Assembly: GCA_029339505.1 (NCBI GenBank)
Contig: JAQISU010000026.1
Location: 731,501 to 795,500 of the forward strand
Length of the DNA: 64,000 nt
DNA from: Unio delphinus
Lineage: Eukaryota > Mollusca > Bivalvia > Unionida > Unionidae
Reading direction: 5' to 3'
Each line of letters opens with the position of its first letter. The stretch's first letter is position 1. The position numbers and the translations under genes were made by a program. The notes beneath the pieces are model-generated. The model was not told the DNA's origin. It did not search any database and was given only the letters and a program-made list of their open reading frames with translations. This document shows positions 1 to 13,785 of this stretch, piece by piece.

Positions 1-425
1 CTAAATATATGTTTCCCCTCAAAATAGGATATAGTAGTAAAAGATCTAGTTAAAGGATTTTTGTCTCATATGCAGAGTTGATGATTTCAACATCAGAGAA
101 TATCTCTCAATTTCTATTACTGTAAAACACTTTATTTTTGTGGCTTTCAAAATTCATGTTTTGAGTAAAAAGTACATATTCGTGGGTACCTAATTTTGTG
201 GGTCTATCATTTTAAAAAACCTGCTGATGTGTATACATCTGTACATGATTATACATGTATTGACATTTATTTCCAAGAATTTGCAAGCAATGTGTTTCAG
301 TGAATGAACATTGTGATGGATGCTGCTTTAGGAATTGTTACAAAATATGTAAAATATAAATTGCACAAATACAGACAGTGGAAATGTGCACTGATGTCAG
401 GTTTCAGGAGACCTGAAAATATCTA

Positions 426-2472
426 CCGTATTTACCATACCTGATAATAAAAAGAAAGAAACTAACCTTGTGTTGTTATGACTTATTCATTCAATGAACA
501 TGAGCATTACAGAATAAAATACATCCACGAAATCCATATAAGTAGCATAGGCTTCCATACTGTAGCGTGTATCAATTTTGTCTGATAACACATGCCACAT
601 TGTTCATTGATGTAACATCTCTTGTGTTCAAAGGATTGAATATGTTATCCGATTGAAAACTGGATCAAACAAAATTGCAAATAAGAGGGAAAAAATGAAA
701 CGATATCTTGACACCATTCACGCATGACAAGGTGTTAGGTGCAAAATAATCAAGATTGAATTATATCCAGATCTACTGACAATATCTCGTGAATTTTTTG
801 TTTTATTTGAAAACAGATTCACTTGATTCTAAGTGACAATCTTTTCAACAGCTCAGGCTACATTATCTTTACTAGTTATCCACAGACATTAATGCTTGTT
901 TGTATTAACTGTAATTACAGATGTCAAGCACACAGAAGCCTTGGTGGTGAATAAACATGATTGGCAGAGAGCAGCTGACTCCTTCTTTGAACCTACTGTC
1001 AGGACATCAAAGACAAAAGGTTATTTTATTGCAAAGCAAGATGACATCGGAAGTCGACTATGGATTCTTTGAAGTCAGCTGATTTTTTATTTTGGAATAT
1101 ACAAAGAGGGTCGAGATATGGAAGCAAACTTGGTTCCTTTTCACCAGTATTCACGAGAATCTTGAATATAAATTGAAACAATGAAACAAATTTTAAGTGA
1201 CACAATCTAGTGTTTAATGTTCTGATGTCAATGACCCAGCATTGCCCAGAATATTTGGAGAAAATATAATCATGTGATGAATTTGTGAAGGACAGAAGAG
1301 AAGAAAATGATTTTGGAAATAAGAGAGAAATATTCAACAGATATATTGAAGACAAGTGCCATTCATGCATGATACAGTATCAGGTGCAAAATAGTAAAGA
1401 TTGAATTATATCCAGTTCTACTGTATGATAGTATCTTGCAAATAAAAATCATTATTTAAAAACACATTCACTTGAGTGCAAGTGTCAATCTTTTTGCCAG
1501 CACGGGTTACAAAAGTAACATTACTATTTTCCGCAGAATTCAGTGCTCCTTTGTATTAATTATTGCTACAGATGCTAAGCACGTAGAAGCCATGGTGGTG
1601 AATAAACACAACTGGCAGCCAGCAGTAAACTTCTTTAAACTTACCGACAGGACATCAAAGAAAAAGGTTATTTTTTTTTACAAAGCAAGCTAATCTCGGA
1701 AGCAGACTATGGATTCTTTTAAGTGTGCTGATTTTTATTTTTTTATTTTTGAATATACAAAGATGGCAGAGATATGGATGTTTTTTGGTTCCATTTCACC
1801 AGCTTTCATGGAAATTTGGAAAAGAAATTTGAACAATCGAACAGTTTTTAAAGTGACACAATATAGTGCTTCATGTGTGATCATCGATGACCCAGTGTCA
1901 CCCAGAAGATTTGGAGAAAATAAAATCACATGATGAATTCGTGAAGGCCAGAAGAGAAACAGATCATTCCGATGACAATATGATCATTAACATGGATGAA
2001 CCTCTAGTGCACTTTGGATGGACTGGCGATAGGATGGGGGTCAAAAGTGTGAGAATTTGCAAGACTAGTGCAGATTTGAAAAAATCAGAATTTTGTCCTT
2101 GCAGTTTCCGCTACAGGTGATGTGTTGCCTATAAAAAGAATTCACGGGATGAGAAAGCTAAAAAATATTCATGTACTGAAAGAATGGATTGTACATGTGC
2201 AGGAGAAGGAATGTGTTAATGAGATGCTGCTGCAGTGGATTAAAGAGTTTTATTTCATGCACACAGTTTTATATTTTTTTAAAATAAAATTTCAGTTGGA
2301 GTGCATTTTCTGACATGGTATTTTCGATTGATTAAACGGTGTCCCACAATTTACAACTTGAAAAAAAAAACAATGTGTCCCAGAACATACAGTGGGAAAA
2401 AAATGATACTTTTTAAAAAAATTTTATGGTGTCCCAACAAATACTATGTCCCAACATATATGGTAAATACGG
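426..2472 (+). mobile_element. pogo/Tigger-like DNA transposon, decayed
   Basis: Both ends carry the inverted repeat CCGTATTTACCATA (426-439, and its complement ending at 2472), each flanked outside by TA, as expected for the Tc1/mariner superfamily. The interior holds a broken transposase reading in the plus direction (about 1930-2255). The first two thirds contains an old tandem duplication: 640-1300 and 1290-1960 match imperfectly at an offset of about 650 bp, for example the block starting CTATGGATTCTTT at 1058 and 1707. No intact ORF remains, so this copy is dead. Assignment to the pogo/Tigger group rests on the TA flanks, the CCGTATTT-type end and the transposase fragment. Confidence 0.7.
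1887..2255 (+). pseudogene. Tigger/pogo transposase fragment
   Basis: The translated piece contains INMDEPLVHFGW followed by GVKSVRICKTSADLKKSEF and, after a frame change, EKECVNEMLLQWI. The order matches the DDE-domain region of pogo/Tigger transposases, where a conserved NMDE carries a catalytic Asp and is followed by the block running from GxKTVxIKTTG to an ExxWMxxxxMLxWI motif. The reading frame changes near 2120, so no full protein is possible. The rest of the catalytic domain cannot be seen downstream. It lies inside a TA-flanked element with matching ends. Confidence comes from the motif order and not from a database search. Confidence 0.6.
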
Positions 2473-2689
2473 TACCATTAAATATATTCATGTTAAATTG
2501 TTTTATCTGCACACATGACAAAGTTATGCTTTGGAGAGATCAGACTGAAATGGGCTTTGAGACAGCGGGACTAATCAGCTGATTGTTTATTTAACAGAGA
2601 GTTGATATGTGCAAAAATGTATATATAAATCAGAATAATATTTGCTTTTGGAAAATAAACAAGGACACAGTGAGCAAATCATTCTGTAT

Positions 2690-4401
2690 AGTATGGACAA
2701 TTATGATGAAGAGTGCACCAATGTCATGTGAACTTTATCCAATTCTAACATCACTGCTGCTTGAGTGCTTAGATCCAATATTGTCTTCACTAACTGATGT
2801 TATTAATACCTCTCTCTCATCCGGGGAATTTGTATCATTTTTTCAAAACTGCTATTGTAAAGCCTCTGCTAAAGAAACCAACACTCAACCATAGTGATTT
2901 AAAGAACTACCACCCAGTTTCTAATTACCTGTTCATATAAAAAATCTAAGAAAAAGTTCAGACCCGACTTGTATCTCATCTGAATTCAAAAAGTCTTTTA
3001 GCAATGTATAGTCTGCATATCGCCCTTGCCACAGTACTGAAACTACTCTTCTGAAAGTAGTTAATGACATTCTCTTTGGTTTGGATAGTGGAAAGATTAC
3101 AGTCCTCACCCTCCTTGATTTGTCTGAAGCATTTGTCACAATAGACCATGATATATTATTTCACCGTCTTCAGCATGTATTTGGCATTCTGGTTGAAGTC
3201 CAACTTAGTCAAAAGGATGCAAATTGTAGCTGCAAATGGAATACACTCAAGCCCAATTGATCTATGTTGTGGTGTTCCACAGGGGGTCTGTTCTTGGACC
3301 TGTTTTCTTCATTCTATACACTCAGCCGCTCTCAAGTGTCATAGATAATCATCCAACATGCCACAAATTGTATGCTGATGACACCCAAATATACAAATCT
3401 AGCCACCCAACTTAAGTTGATGCTACCATCCAAGGGGTTGAGAGGTGCATTTCTGATGTGAAATCATGGATGATATCATATGCAACAAGCTGCACATGAA
3501 TGATGATACATCTAAGGCCATTCTGATCACAACACAAAGACTTTCTCATTCACATCTTTTACCTCAAACAATAACTATCAACAACACCAACATTAAATTT
3601 AGTCAGTACAAAACCTAAGTGTTACTCTGGACAGTACTCTCACATTGCACCAACATGTCATGAATATATGCAAGGCTGCATATCTTAAGCTGAGACACAT
3701 CCGCTCCATTCGCAAATATCTTTTAGTTAATGCCACTAAAACACTTGTGTGTTCATTAGTACTTTCAAGACTGGACTACTGTAATTCAATTCTGTCTGGC
3801 TGATCTCAAAATCTACTCCACAAACTTAAAAAAGTTCAAAACACAGATGCTTGGATCATCCTTGAGTACCACGATCAGAGCACACCTCCCTGCTGCTCTG
3901 TACCCTATACTGGCTATCCATTCAATCCACAATCAAGCACAAAATTTGTTCTTCGTGCTATGTTTCACTGACAGACTCCAGTCCAACATACCTATCTGGC
4001 CTCACCCATATGTACACACCAGCAAGATACTTACACTCCTGCTCTGACAATCGTATACTCATTGAATAGTGGGAATCCACTATGAAAATGAAGTCATATG
4101 GACAATGTTCTTTTGCATAACAGGGCCCAGCAATATGGAATGAATTGCCGATTGATAATAGATACAAAGACACAGTGATCCCTTTCAAGATTGCTCTTAA
4201 AACTCACCTTTCTGAACTGCAAGAACAAACTTAAAGACCTAATAATGTTTCCTACCTTACATATTTTCAGCATTTTCTATGTTTCTAATTTCATGGTGTT
4301 TTGTTTTTTGTAGTCATATCATTATAGATGTTGTAAAGTACTTGGAGCTTCGAAAGATTAGGCGCTATACAAAGTCCTCATTATTATTATTATTATTATT
4401 A
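2690..4401 (+). mobile_element. non-LTR retrotransposon (LINE) 3' relic, CR1/L2-like
   Basis: Plus-strand translation in shifting frames gives a non-LTR reverse transcriptase in order: a DPILSSLTDVINTSLSSGEF block (about 2760-2830), then LDSGKITVLTLLDLSEAF near 3080-3130, then CCGVPQG near 3270, then the catalytic YADDTQIY at about 3370-3395. Several frameshifts and stops show it is dead. The 3' end runs into an (ATT)n tail at 4378-4401 right after GCGCTATACAAA, which is the usual way such LINEs end. The 5' part is missing, as expected for truncated reverse transcription. The exact clade is inferred from sequence style only. Confidence 0.75.
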
Positions 4402-4486
4402 TGAAGGAGAGATCACATTAACTGCTACCAAAAGGTTTTCATCTGGAAGGGATGGTTGTGTTATATATGTGTGTGTGTATGTGTGA

Positions 4487-4796
4487 TTAGGCTTTTTAAC
4501 GTAGCTTTAACAAGTTTTCAGTCAAACCGTTACGATGTCTGCAGTGAGGCAGTTTATAGTGATGTCTAGCACTGGGGCATCATGCCACAGACATGTAGCA
4601 TGATGTCCCACCCATTCCATTCACATTATCCTGACACCAGGCCGACCAGTCCTAACACTAACCTCTTATTGCTGAGCGTCAAGCGAGGCAGCTGTTAGTA
4701 CCATTTCTGTTAAGTCTTTGGTATGACTCGGTCAGGGATCAAACCCACGACATCCCGCTTCTGCGGTGGACACTCTAACCACTAGGCCACCAGAGC
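4487..4796 (-). mobile_element. tRNA-derived SINE, family A (copy 1)
   Basis: On the minus strand the copy begins with a tRNA-like head: the A box TGGCCTAGTGGTTAGAG near 4790 and the B box GGGTTTGATCC near 4745. A roughly 240-bp body follows that matches the second copy at 40,138-40,455 almost end to end. The two copies differ by scattered substitutions and short indels, so this is a dispersed family and not a local duplication. Confidence 0.8.
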
Positions 4797-6080
4797 AGTT
4801 TGGTTGGTTGGTTGTGTTATACAGTAGTCGTCATAAGGAATTATGACTGGAAAACTTATTCAAAGAAGAAATTCTTTGTACGGTAGATTCTGGCATCTAC
4901 CTGCCGAGTGTTCGTCTCTAAAAAGTATGCAGAGAAGAATATTCTCTTTAACTAGGTAAAAATCGAAAGTCTAACTCTTTGGGGAGCCAATGTAGCTCAT
5001 TTGGGAGAGCATCAGACTCATCAACATCACAACACCTTGACTATGCAAAACTTATATGCATATAGGCAAACAGCATGTAATGAATGTTTATCACTAAATG
5101 ATTTTGAATTTTTAATATTTCAACTACATTTTATAACATAACGACAGTTTGTAAGCAATCTGTTGGAACAAATATCCAAAAATTTCAACCAGTACTTTAT
5201 TGGTCTGAAAAGTTTAAGTGAGTTAATAAGGTTTTGTCTGCTTACAGTAAATTTCAAAAGATATTCAAGTTTAAAAATTTCAGATAAACTCAGTAACATT
5301 CATAACTTTTAATAATGTCAATGGATAAATGGCTTTTAAAATATAGTAATGATATCCTGTAATACAAATGAATGGTAATTTTGTTAGATTTCTTAATTAG
5401 AAAGATGTCGACTTTATTCAAATATCATGAGCACTGTTGTCCTAAATAAGATTCACTTAAATTGGAGATTTTTCTGGTTCAATTTTCCATGAATCTGACA
5501 TTTTTTATTTTAAATTAAATTTCAACATTTATGAGTAATATAAATTATATTTATTCAAATTTATTTACAAATGTATTTATCTTTAGATGAATGTTTATTT
5601 TAATGCATTTTTTTTAAAGAAAAGAAAAGTATCTAAAATACTTTTAAAGAAAATATTTTGAACAGGTTTTTTTCATCTGTTGTGCCATCAAACAATGAGA
5701 AAATAAAATGTTTCTAATAAATTGTCTCCCCTGAAATAACTTTAAATGCTCATAATTGTTAAACTACACTGTTGTTCAGTATCAATTTACAATAAGTTTA
5801 ATTTTACTGCAATGTAGTTTATTTTAAAATAAGCTATTTATTTTTATAGTGTTTATTACCAAGTTCCATTGTCAATCGTAGTAAGAAGAACAGAACGAAT
5901 TATGCTTGAGAAATGGATAAAAAAAAATATGAGAATGGATTAAAATTAGTATTGCTGAACACAAAACACATAAAATATAAAATAAAAAAAGTTGGGACTG
6001 ACCTAATCAAATTTGTATTTAGAAAATAATTTAAAAGCACAAAGAGTAAAAAAAATCAATAATTTTTTTAAAAAACATAC
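4797..6080. other. non-coding, AT-rich stretch
   Basis: No coding region is supported. A short tRNA-like fragment (TAGCTCATTTGGGAGAGC near 4993) may be the head of a degraded SINE. The rest is AT-rich sequence downstream of, or inside, the host PMS2 gene. Confidence 0.5.
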
Positions 6081-6188
6081 GTTTAAGAGTCTGCCTGTCA
6101 ACTTTCTGGTGAAGTTTGGGTGATGTGGTTATGTCTTCCTTTGCAAATGTACTTGAGAATGATCGCTTGAGTCTGGATAATGAACAGC
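6081..6188 (-). CDS. PMS2: PMS2 exon in the variable linker region (probable)
   Basis: The minus strand reads CSLSRLKRSFSSTFAKED and continues in frame to a donor GTATGT at 6080. The SLSRLKRSFS block resembles the SISRLREAFS segment that follows the transducer domain in vertebrate PMS2. An acceptor AG at 6190-6189 gives a phase that fits the small upstream exon at 10,008-10,041. The pyrimidine tract is weak, so the 5' edge is uncertain. This is the last exon I can find; the C-terminal endonuclease-domain exons must lie outside the window or are missing. Confidence 0.55.
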
Positions 6189-9100
6189 CTGATAAGACCT
6201 TGACATAAATACATAAAAATATATTTTAACATACCATATAATACATAAATGTCACAATTTTAAATGTATTTATTCTCTGCACTGAAAGAACACAACAAAA
6301 CATACAATATTCCATATATGTTAGATTTATTCTCAAAGGAATGGGTGAAAGATAAACTTCAGCAAAGTAAAACTGCCCATTTTATTTTCTCAATTCTGCA
6401 ATTCAATAAATAATAATAAAAACTTATCCTTGCAGAAATTTAGATGGGATGGCAAAACAACTAAAGCCAGTAACAAAATATTTATGAAACTTAAACATCA
6501 GAAATGTTCCGAACTTATTACTTTGCAAAAATGTAAGAAAATGCAAATTTTCTTTGAAACTTTTTATTTCTTGATAAAACTGCAATTTGAATTCCTATTT
6601 GATTTTTTTTTTAAAAACCCTCTGATAATGATTTGCATATAGATATTACCATATGACATTCTTAACAGATGTACTTAAACAGAAAATCCTTTTGACAACT
6701 GGACAGAACTGTGGTAACATGAATGCTTTGAACCTCTGCAGTAATGTACCAAAAACCACCTTTCACAATCTGCTCTGTGAAGGGGCATATACACAGCTAG
6801 GTCAGGAACAGAAACAAGTTTTAAACTGTATTTGTTATGGTTATATACAATTCTCCACAGCACACAGAAATTGTATTTTCAATACTTCCGCTCCAAATAA
6901 GATTTGTTGCTACCATAAGCTCTGCCCAAGTTTCACTTTCTTGAATAAGTACTATACTAACTACTATGACTGATGTTTATAATGCTGTATTAGGATTTCA
7001 AGTCCATTAATGCTATTGTTCTGACAAGGTATCTAAAGCTCTATACTTCTTAATTTCATTTTAGACTCGTATTTATCAAATGTATCTAATTCATTATGCT
7101 AGGGCTATAAGAATTTAAAGGACATGATCATGAAGGGCTAAACTATGATGAGAAAAGAAACAAAAATTTGCACTCTACTTTTATAATACATGTATTTTAA
7201 TTTGGCTTGTTTGCTTGCCATTTAATTTTGAAATACCGTAAATGATGTATCAACTAGCATGCTATCTTTTCTGTCCATTTAGCAAGTCAGACTTGTATCA
7301 AGCACCATTTTTGGGTTCAAAATCATTCATTGGTATCACTATTAAACATCTTCTCATCTCCAATAATTTGATATTCTTCCAACTTGAAACATAAATTGCC
7401 TTCATCACTATCATCAGCCGAATGAAATTGTCATCTAAAGATGAACCGTACTAGCAATCAACCATTTTTCCAGGTAGCATTATAAATGAGCATTTGTAAA
7501 ACTTCCTTGATGCAATGTTCAAATTGTGACAGAATGTTTGTTCCAGGGCCTAATGCGCCAATCAAATTTTGCTTAGCAACCTATCATGTCAAGCCAAAGA
7601 GACCAGATGTATAAACAGTAATATTGCAACAAGAGTTACTATATTTCTATGAGCGTGACTTTTGTCGTGACAAGTATTTTAAAGGCAAAGTTTTATAAAA
7701 CTTAAATACTGTGCAGTGCAAAATACATATGCATGACTATAATTTGCTGGAGTTCTCGTGCATCACTGGTCTCCATGTGTTCACACTGGTACAAAATGTG
7801 CACAATTCACACAATTTCATCACATGTAACAACAGTGGACACTAACCACTGCTTTTGACGATAAAACAAGAAATATATCAGAGTTTCGTTTACCAATTTT
7901 GATTACAATTTTCTTCACACTTAGCGAATAAGAGTCAATTTCTACAAAGAAAAATGTGATCCACATCTGCCCTCATATTAAAAGCAGTTTCAGGAATTAT
8001 CCAGGCATGAATTATTGAGGAGGCAGTGTACTTTAAAGGCCCCAAATAATCTCCCTGTTATAAAAATATTATATGGCAGAATACTACACAATAATCGAGA
8101 TTCTATTAAAAACAATATTTTTTGGCATAACAACAAAATGGTACAAATGAAGGTTGATGAAATCACAGCTGATGCCAGGATAAAGTTACCTAAAAACTAT
8201 CTTCCTGGAATTGTATAAAATTATCTTACCTGTTCATGAATGACTAAATTTCTGAACTGCAATTTTTAGCAAATAAACATATATCTTTAGCAGTAACGTT
8301 CTAGGCCAAGAGACTTTGGTAATCATGTAGGTTGTAGTTAATTTTAAAGAATGTTAATGATAAACGACTAATGAAAACAAAATAAAAATAACAAGAAAAT
8401 GTCCAAAAATGTACATTTTAGTGAATTCTTGTAAATTTTAAATATTAATTCTCTGGATATTGTTTGCTTCATATTTTTCATATTTTTTTTAATAAATGCA
8501 ATTCAAGCAATGAAAATACTAAGTCCCTTTCATACCAGTGTTCTGAGTACAACTTATCCATTCTTTTACCTTTTTCTCAATGTTGCTTGCAAATGGAGAT
8601 GGTTCTCTGTAAAAGATGGAAGTCTTTATATTACAAGGTCTCAAAACCAAAAGCTTCTGAACTGATACTTACAAGATGAATAATTTAAATTTTACATGAA
8701 ATTTTCTTTGTAATGAAGAGTTAATTTAATTTTTTAAGTCACTTCATTAAAATATTAAAATTTTGAAGTCTGAGAATATGCACAAAGTGCAAAAAATAAA
8801 AAGCTTAACATAGTTCAAGTATATTGTAAAGGACTAGATGTTAAAATAACAAATCTGCCCCCCCCCCCACTGCCAGTTCCATGTTAATTATCAGTATGCT
8901 GAGCCAATGATAATATATATTAACATAAAGAAGACATTACAGATTTGTTCTTCATATCTAAAGTTTATCTGTTGCTATGTGAATTTATCTGTTGCTTCAA
9001 ATCTTGTCTACTTGCATACAATCTGATCGCTAGACTTCTGATGTGTCACAGTGAAAAATGTTGCATCCTGATTGGTGGTAATTCTTTGTTCAAGCCCAGT

Positions 9101-9911
9101 TTAATACAATATTCATCAATCAGAATTAACCATGGCTTATTCACTCCACGACACACAGGATATATTGGTATCCAGACTGGATCCAAACAAATGCACAGCT
9201 ACAATGAAACTTTGCACACATGGCTTTTAAAATGACCTGTTAAGTACTTAAAATGTTCAGCAGAACAAGTCTAGAATATCTCATTTTACAGTGACAGATG
9301 TAGTCAGCCATTGAACATGTCAACTGGAGTAAAAAGAAACCTTTTTAGCATTGAATTGGCAAGGAGGCAGATTTCAAACAACACAAGTTAAATGTTAAAA
9401 CCACTTTGTTCTGTTGTAGAAGAGTGAGTGTTATCAATAACTTAGTTTTTCACTAACAGAAATGAGTTCCTGTGTCTGTGGTTGTTCGCTATCTCCACTC
9501 AGACATCTGGACATGTTTTCGACACTTTCTTGCTTTCCTGAGCATATGTTAAAACTCCATCAGAAACTACACCTACAGTCCAGCACTATCAATTTTTTGG
9601 GTACTAATTATGCAATTACTCAATGGTCTAGCAATGTCATTTATATAATACTTATGTTACACTTTGCTTCAATGGTAGCATTAAAAATATTAAATGTGGA
9701 AAGTTTCTAAATATAAAATCACACCTCTATGCAATTTGATTAACATATGTACCAAAATTGGTAGCTATACTTTCAACAGTTTAAGAATTATTCTCAGGAA
9801 ATTATAATGTTTATAGAGAGTTGAGAATGTAACAGCTATATCATACATACTAGGTATGAGGTGGCTGGTAAATTAAGCATATGTAATTAAGTGCTTGAAA
9901 CACTGAACTTC
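6189..9911. other. PMS2 intronic sequence, no gene recognised
   Basis: AT-rich intron sequence. A poly-C tract sits near 8861-8869. Open frames of 60-106 codons here look like chance: no domain, and no consistent codon use. Confidence 0.5.
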
Positions 9912-9938
9912 ATGTGTGTGTGTGTGTGTGTGTGTGTG
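9912..9938. repeat. (TG)n microsatellite
   Basis: About 13 uninterrupted TG dinucleotides. Confidence 0.95.
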
Positions 9939-10007
9939 AAGTCCCCTATTTGAAGAGTAGCAGTAATGTCATTATTACAAAACCTGTGAATATATATCTG
10001 TACTTAC

Positions 10008-10041
10008 TCTGAATCATGGTCTTCTTGAGATGTAAAGGAAA
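10008..10041 (-). CDS. PMS2: small PMS2 exon (candidate)
   Basis: A 34-nt segment on the minus strand is bounded by an acceptor TTTATTGCAG and a strong donor GTAAGT. Its length fits the reading phase of the preceding exon (ends at codon phase 0) and of the next exon (which needs one carried nucleotide). Its 11 codons are not conserved enough to identify by homology. The acceptor is the first unit of the tandem array at 10,042-10,330. Confidence 0.4.
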
Positions 10042-10330
10042 CTGCAATAAATTAAATACAGTACTAAAAAATCAACTACTGTAATAAATTAAATACAGTA
10101 CTAAAACTCAATTACTATAATAAATTAATACAGTACTAAAAACTAAATTACTGCAATAAATTAAATACAGTACTAAAAAATAAATTACTGTAATAAATAA
10201 AATACAGTACTAAAAAATAAATTACTGCAATAAATTAAATACAGTACTAAAAACTAAATTACTGCAATAAATTAAATACAGTACTAAAAAAATCAATTAC
10301 TGCAATAAATAAAATACTGTACAAAAGAAT
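10042..10330. repeat. 36-37 bp tandem array (about 8 units) of acceptor-like sequence
   Basis: Units read CTGCAATAAATTAAATACAG on the plus strand followed by TACTAAAAA(A) and a short variable part. On the minus strand each unit ends TTTATTGCAG, TTTATTACAG or TTTATTATAG, so every unit resembles a 3' splice site directly upstream of the candidate exon at 10,008-10,041. Confidence 0.85.
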
Positions 10331-10602
10331 CAATTAGCAATGTTCCTATGTTCCTTCACATCATCTAAAGTAAAATAATTGGTGCTTCCAAATTGACTAT
10401 GTCTTAATTCTAGTGTCAAGTCATATGACTATATGGGCACAGTGTCATTGAGAAAGAAATAAGAACCTTTACACTGTATAAAGAATCCAAGTAATGGTAT
10501 GAAAAAATTTCTACCTGAATATAAAAACTTGATATTAATTTTGATTTGACCGAAACACATGGAAAATGTATAATCCACCATGATTAGGCTTATAGTGAAC
10601 CC

Positions 10603-10944
10603 TTAACTAACAATCTTTGATCATTAATTATTGTATTTTCTCATATACAGGATGCAAATGACTTAGATCATTGGATATAAAACATGATTCAACTAGAAAT
10701 CTTATTTTTAAAACCCTCAATTAACAATGTTTGATCATTAATTATTGTATTTTCTCATATACATAATGCAAATGATTTAGATCATTGGTTATAAAACATG
10801 ATTCAACTAGAAATCTTATTTTTAAAACCCTCAACTAACAATGTTTGATCATTAATTATTGTATTTTCTCATATACAGGATGCAAATGACTTAGATCATT
10901 GGATATAAAACATGATTCAACTAGAAATCTTATTTTTAAAAATT
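10603..10944. repeat. 114-bp tandem repeat, 3 units
   Basis: Three nearly identical units (for example CAATNTTTGATCATTAATTA at 10,611, 10,725 and 10,839). They differ at only a few positions. Confidence 0.9.
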
Positions 10945-13785
10945 CTGACCAAATAAAAGGCAACAATTATACATCTTGAATAATATTTTCCAATGTAAAG
11001 TTTTAAGAAACCTCCTGCTACTATAAGTGCTGCCAGAAATTTGTCCTTGCTAACGTTCCAATCAAACAGCACAGGTCCTTATCTGTTCATTATCCAATAG
11101 CAAACCTGGCCCTATATTCTCAAATGTTTCTGAGGAACTCAACCTTAAAATTGAAAGCCCATATTTAGATAATATTTTGAGGGATTCAAGTTTAGAAAAA
11201 TATGAAAGTGCATAGATTCAGTATATGGGACCGAACTCGAGATTCTTGTTTAAAAATTTGATGAATATTAAAATCCATGCCGGGAGATCATAAAAAAGCT
11301 TGTATTTGAGATTGAGTTTTCACTGATCTAATCAGAACAACCTTTCAAATGTAATGTAATTTGTGATTCATCTAAACAAAATCTGGTGCTCAAACTCAAA
11401 TTCAAGGGTCTTATAACTTCCAGGACTAGATTGACAATATTCTTCCAAAAACATGTAATCTCATTTTTATAAATTTAAATCTTTGCTTTTTTTCCTTAGC
11501 TGAGAACTATTACCAAAAAATCATTACAAAATGTTGAAAGAAAATGTTAGAAACAAATTACCTTTCGTGAACATTTTGTAATGAAATGAGTGCTTTCCAA
11601 CTGGAAAACAATACCAGGGAGTTAACCAAACTGAGTATAAACATTTCATTTTAGAATTAAATTTGAGTTATGTTTCTGACATTGCTTAGACTTGCATTTT
11701 CAAGGATAAAAGGACCATAGACCTAAATATAGAATGGTATTTATTATCTGCAGGTAAATTTCTAAGTAAATTAATTTTTGCCAATAATGCCAATTGCATT
11801 AACATTAGGGATTAGAATCCATCCCTCCATGAAAGATGAAAAAAAAGTCTTTCTGTCGCCATATCATAAAGATCTAATGAAGCAACTCTAATAAAAATTA
11901 ACTATTAAAATATAACATTGTGGAAACCAGTATCCCAACTATAATCAGTTTAAGGTTGAGTGAAACTTCAACGTGATGCTCACACTGCATGGAAGAGTAT
12001 GAGGGAATTTGAGTAACATGATTGGAAGTGATATTGGAGGAATATAATTTACTAAACAAAATTGCCTTCTCTATCAAATACATTACAGAAAAATGGTAAG
12101 AGAAAAGGAAACGATTGAATATCCAACTCTGGGAACCTGATGATTGCTCTACTGCATGGGAGAATTCCAGTGGGATCCTATACCTGGTTGTTGTCATGCC
12201 AATGGCGGAGGTTGTGCTTTCATGAATGAGGTGTGGTGACTGTCTGGGTACATATTAGTGGCCTTCTGAGATTTAGTTCTATCGTATAGAATGCCATCTA
12301 ACACATATAAAGGCTGGAGAATGTAGACTGTGCACATTAGCTACCAACTCCACTATGTTTTGAATTACGACATTATGTTTTCTAGTCAGGCTTGTGGAAA
12401 TAGGTCTTATTTTCTGAACTGAAATCTTCACTATTTGTCACCAATCCTATGAGAGTTGAGTGTACACTGATTTAATAACTCCTTTTACGCCAGGCTCATT
12501 GGGCTATATCTTGCTGTTGTAGGTGTTGCGTTTAGCATCTGCTGTGGATATTTTCAGTGCACCTGAGATGCATATTAGGGCACATCCATGTTCCTGCAGC
12601 TTTGCTTATTTCGATGGACCCAGATATAGTGAATGGTAATTATTTTGTTACCAAATGACTGAAATATATTCTTGAAAACAAAACCAGGTTGCTTAATTAG
12701 AATGATTGAGCGATTGGAGCTGAACTGCAAATGATCTAAATGCAAAATTTTATGAAAGTCACAGAGGCATGAAATATAGGTCACACTGACCCTTAAAGGT
12801 GTTGCTCCAAGATGAATCCAAAAACAATGATGTATAATTCTCCAAGAAAATAATGTTATTAAATGCATTGCTTAACGAAGGTATAATGGACCAACGAGTA
12901 TACAAATGGATGGATGGATGACCAATGGTAGTGCAACATTTAATTCCCATAACTGTGGTGGCTATAAAAATGACCAACCTGAATGTAGTATAGATGGCTG
13001 CTGGAGTTTGAGAATAGAGGTAGTGGGCTCATACAATGCAATAAGGGAGGCCTGCAACAAAAATAAAAGGAACACAAATAGTATATGGTCTAAAATGCTT
13101 TTGTTTTTATGTTCAAAATAATGACATTCAATTATTCAAGTATGATGTGTGAAAATAAATTGCTGTGAACAAACAACTTTGCAGATATGATATAAATTCA
13201 AAGGGTTTATTGTTAATGCTGTTTGTTTCAATTAATTAGTTAAACTAAAGTTTAACTATACTTCTGCTTGCACTTTTTGAATTGTGTAATTCAGATCATC
13301 TTCTCTTAAATGTAAAACAACACTTTATCAAGCATAAAATAAATTATACAAAAAATACTGCATAATGCACAAGCTGATCAGGGGCTCAGAGATTGTTAGG
13401 AGTAAAAAGTAGAACAAACAACACAGACCCTGAACCACATGTCCATTATGCAATGACAATCCAGGATATATGTTTTTTTTTACAGTTGGAATTGACTTAT
13501 AAATATGGTACATCATGATTATGAATGATCACCATAACAGTATGTCAACAGTTTGCAAATTTACTTTAGTTAAAACAAAAAGTAATCTACAGATGAGGTA
13601 AACCCAGCACCATCATCCCTCACTTATGTTAGTATATTTTGATCAAAACCTCCATATCTAAGCAATACTTACAGTATACCTTGTTTCCAAAATAAACAAA
13701 TATACTAAATTATCAATATTAAAATGCACCTAGTACACAGATATTGCTTCACATGTGTACAAAGTCCAAATTATCATCAGAAAAT
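10945..13785. other. PMS2 intronic sequence, no gene recognised
   Basis: AT-rich sequence without a supported gene. Open frames of about 60-100 codons show no domain and lie on both strands over the same bases. Confidence 0.5.

Noticed and set aside
3847..4188. small ORFs in the LINE tail as genes
   Set aside because: Broken frames of a truncated retrotransposon.
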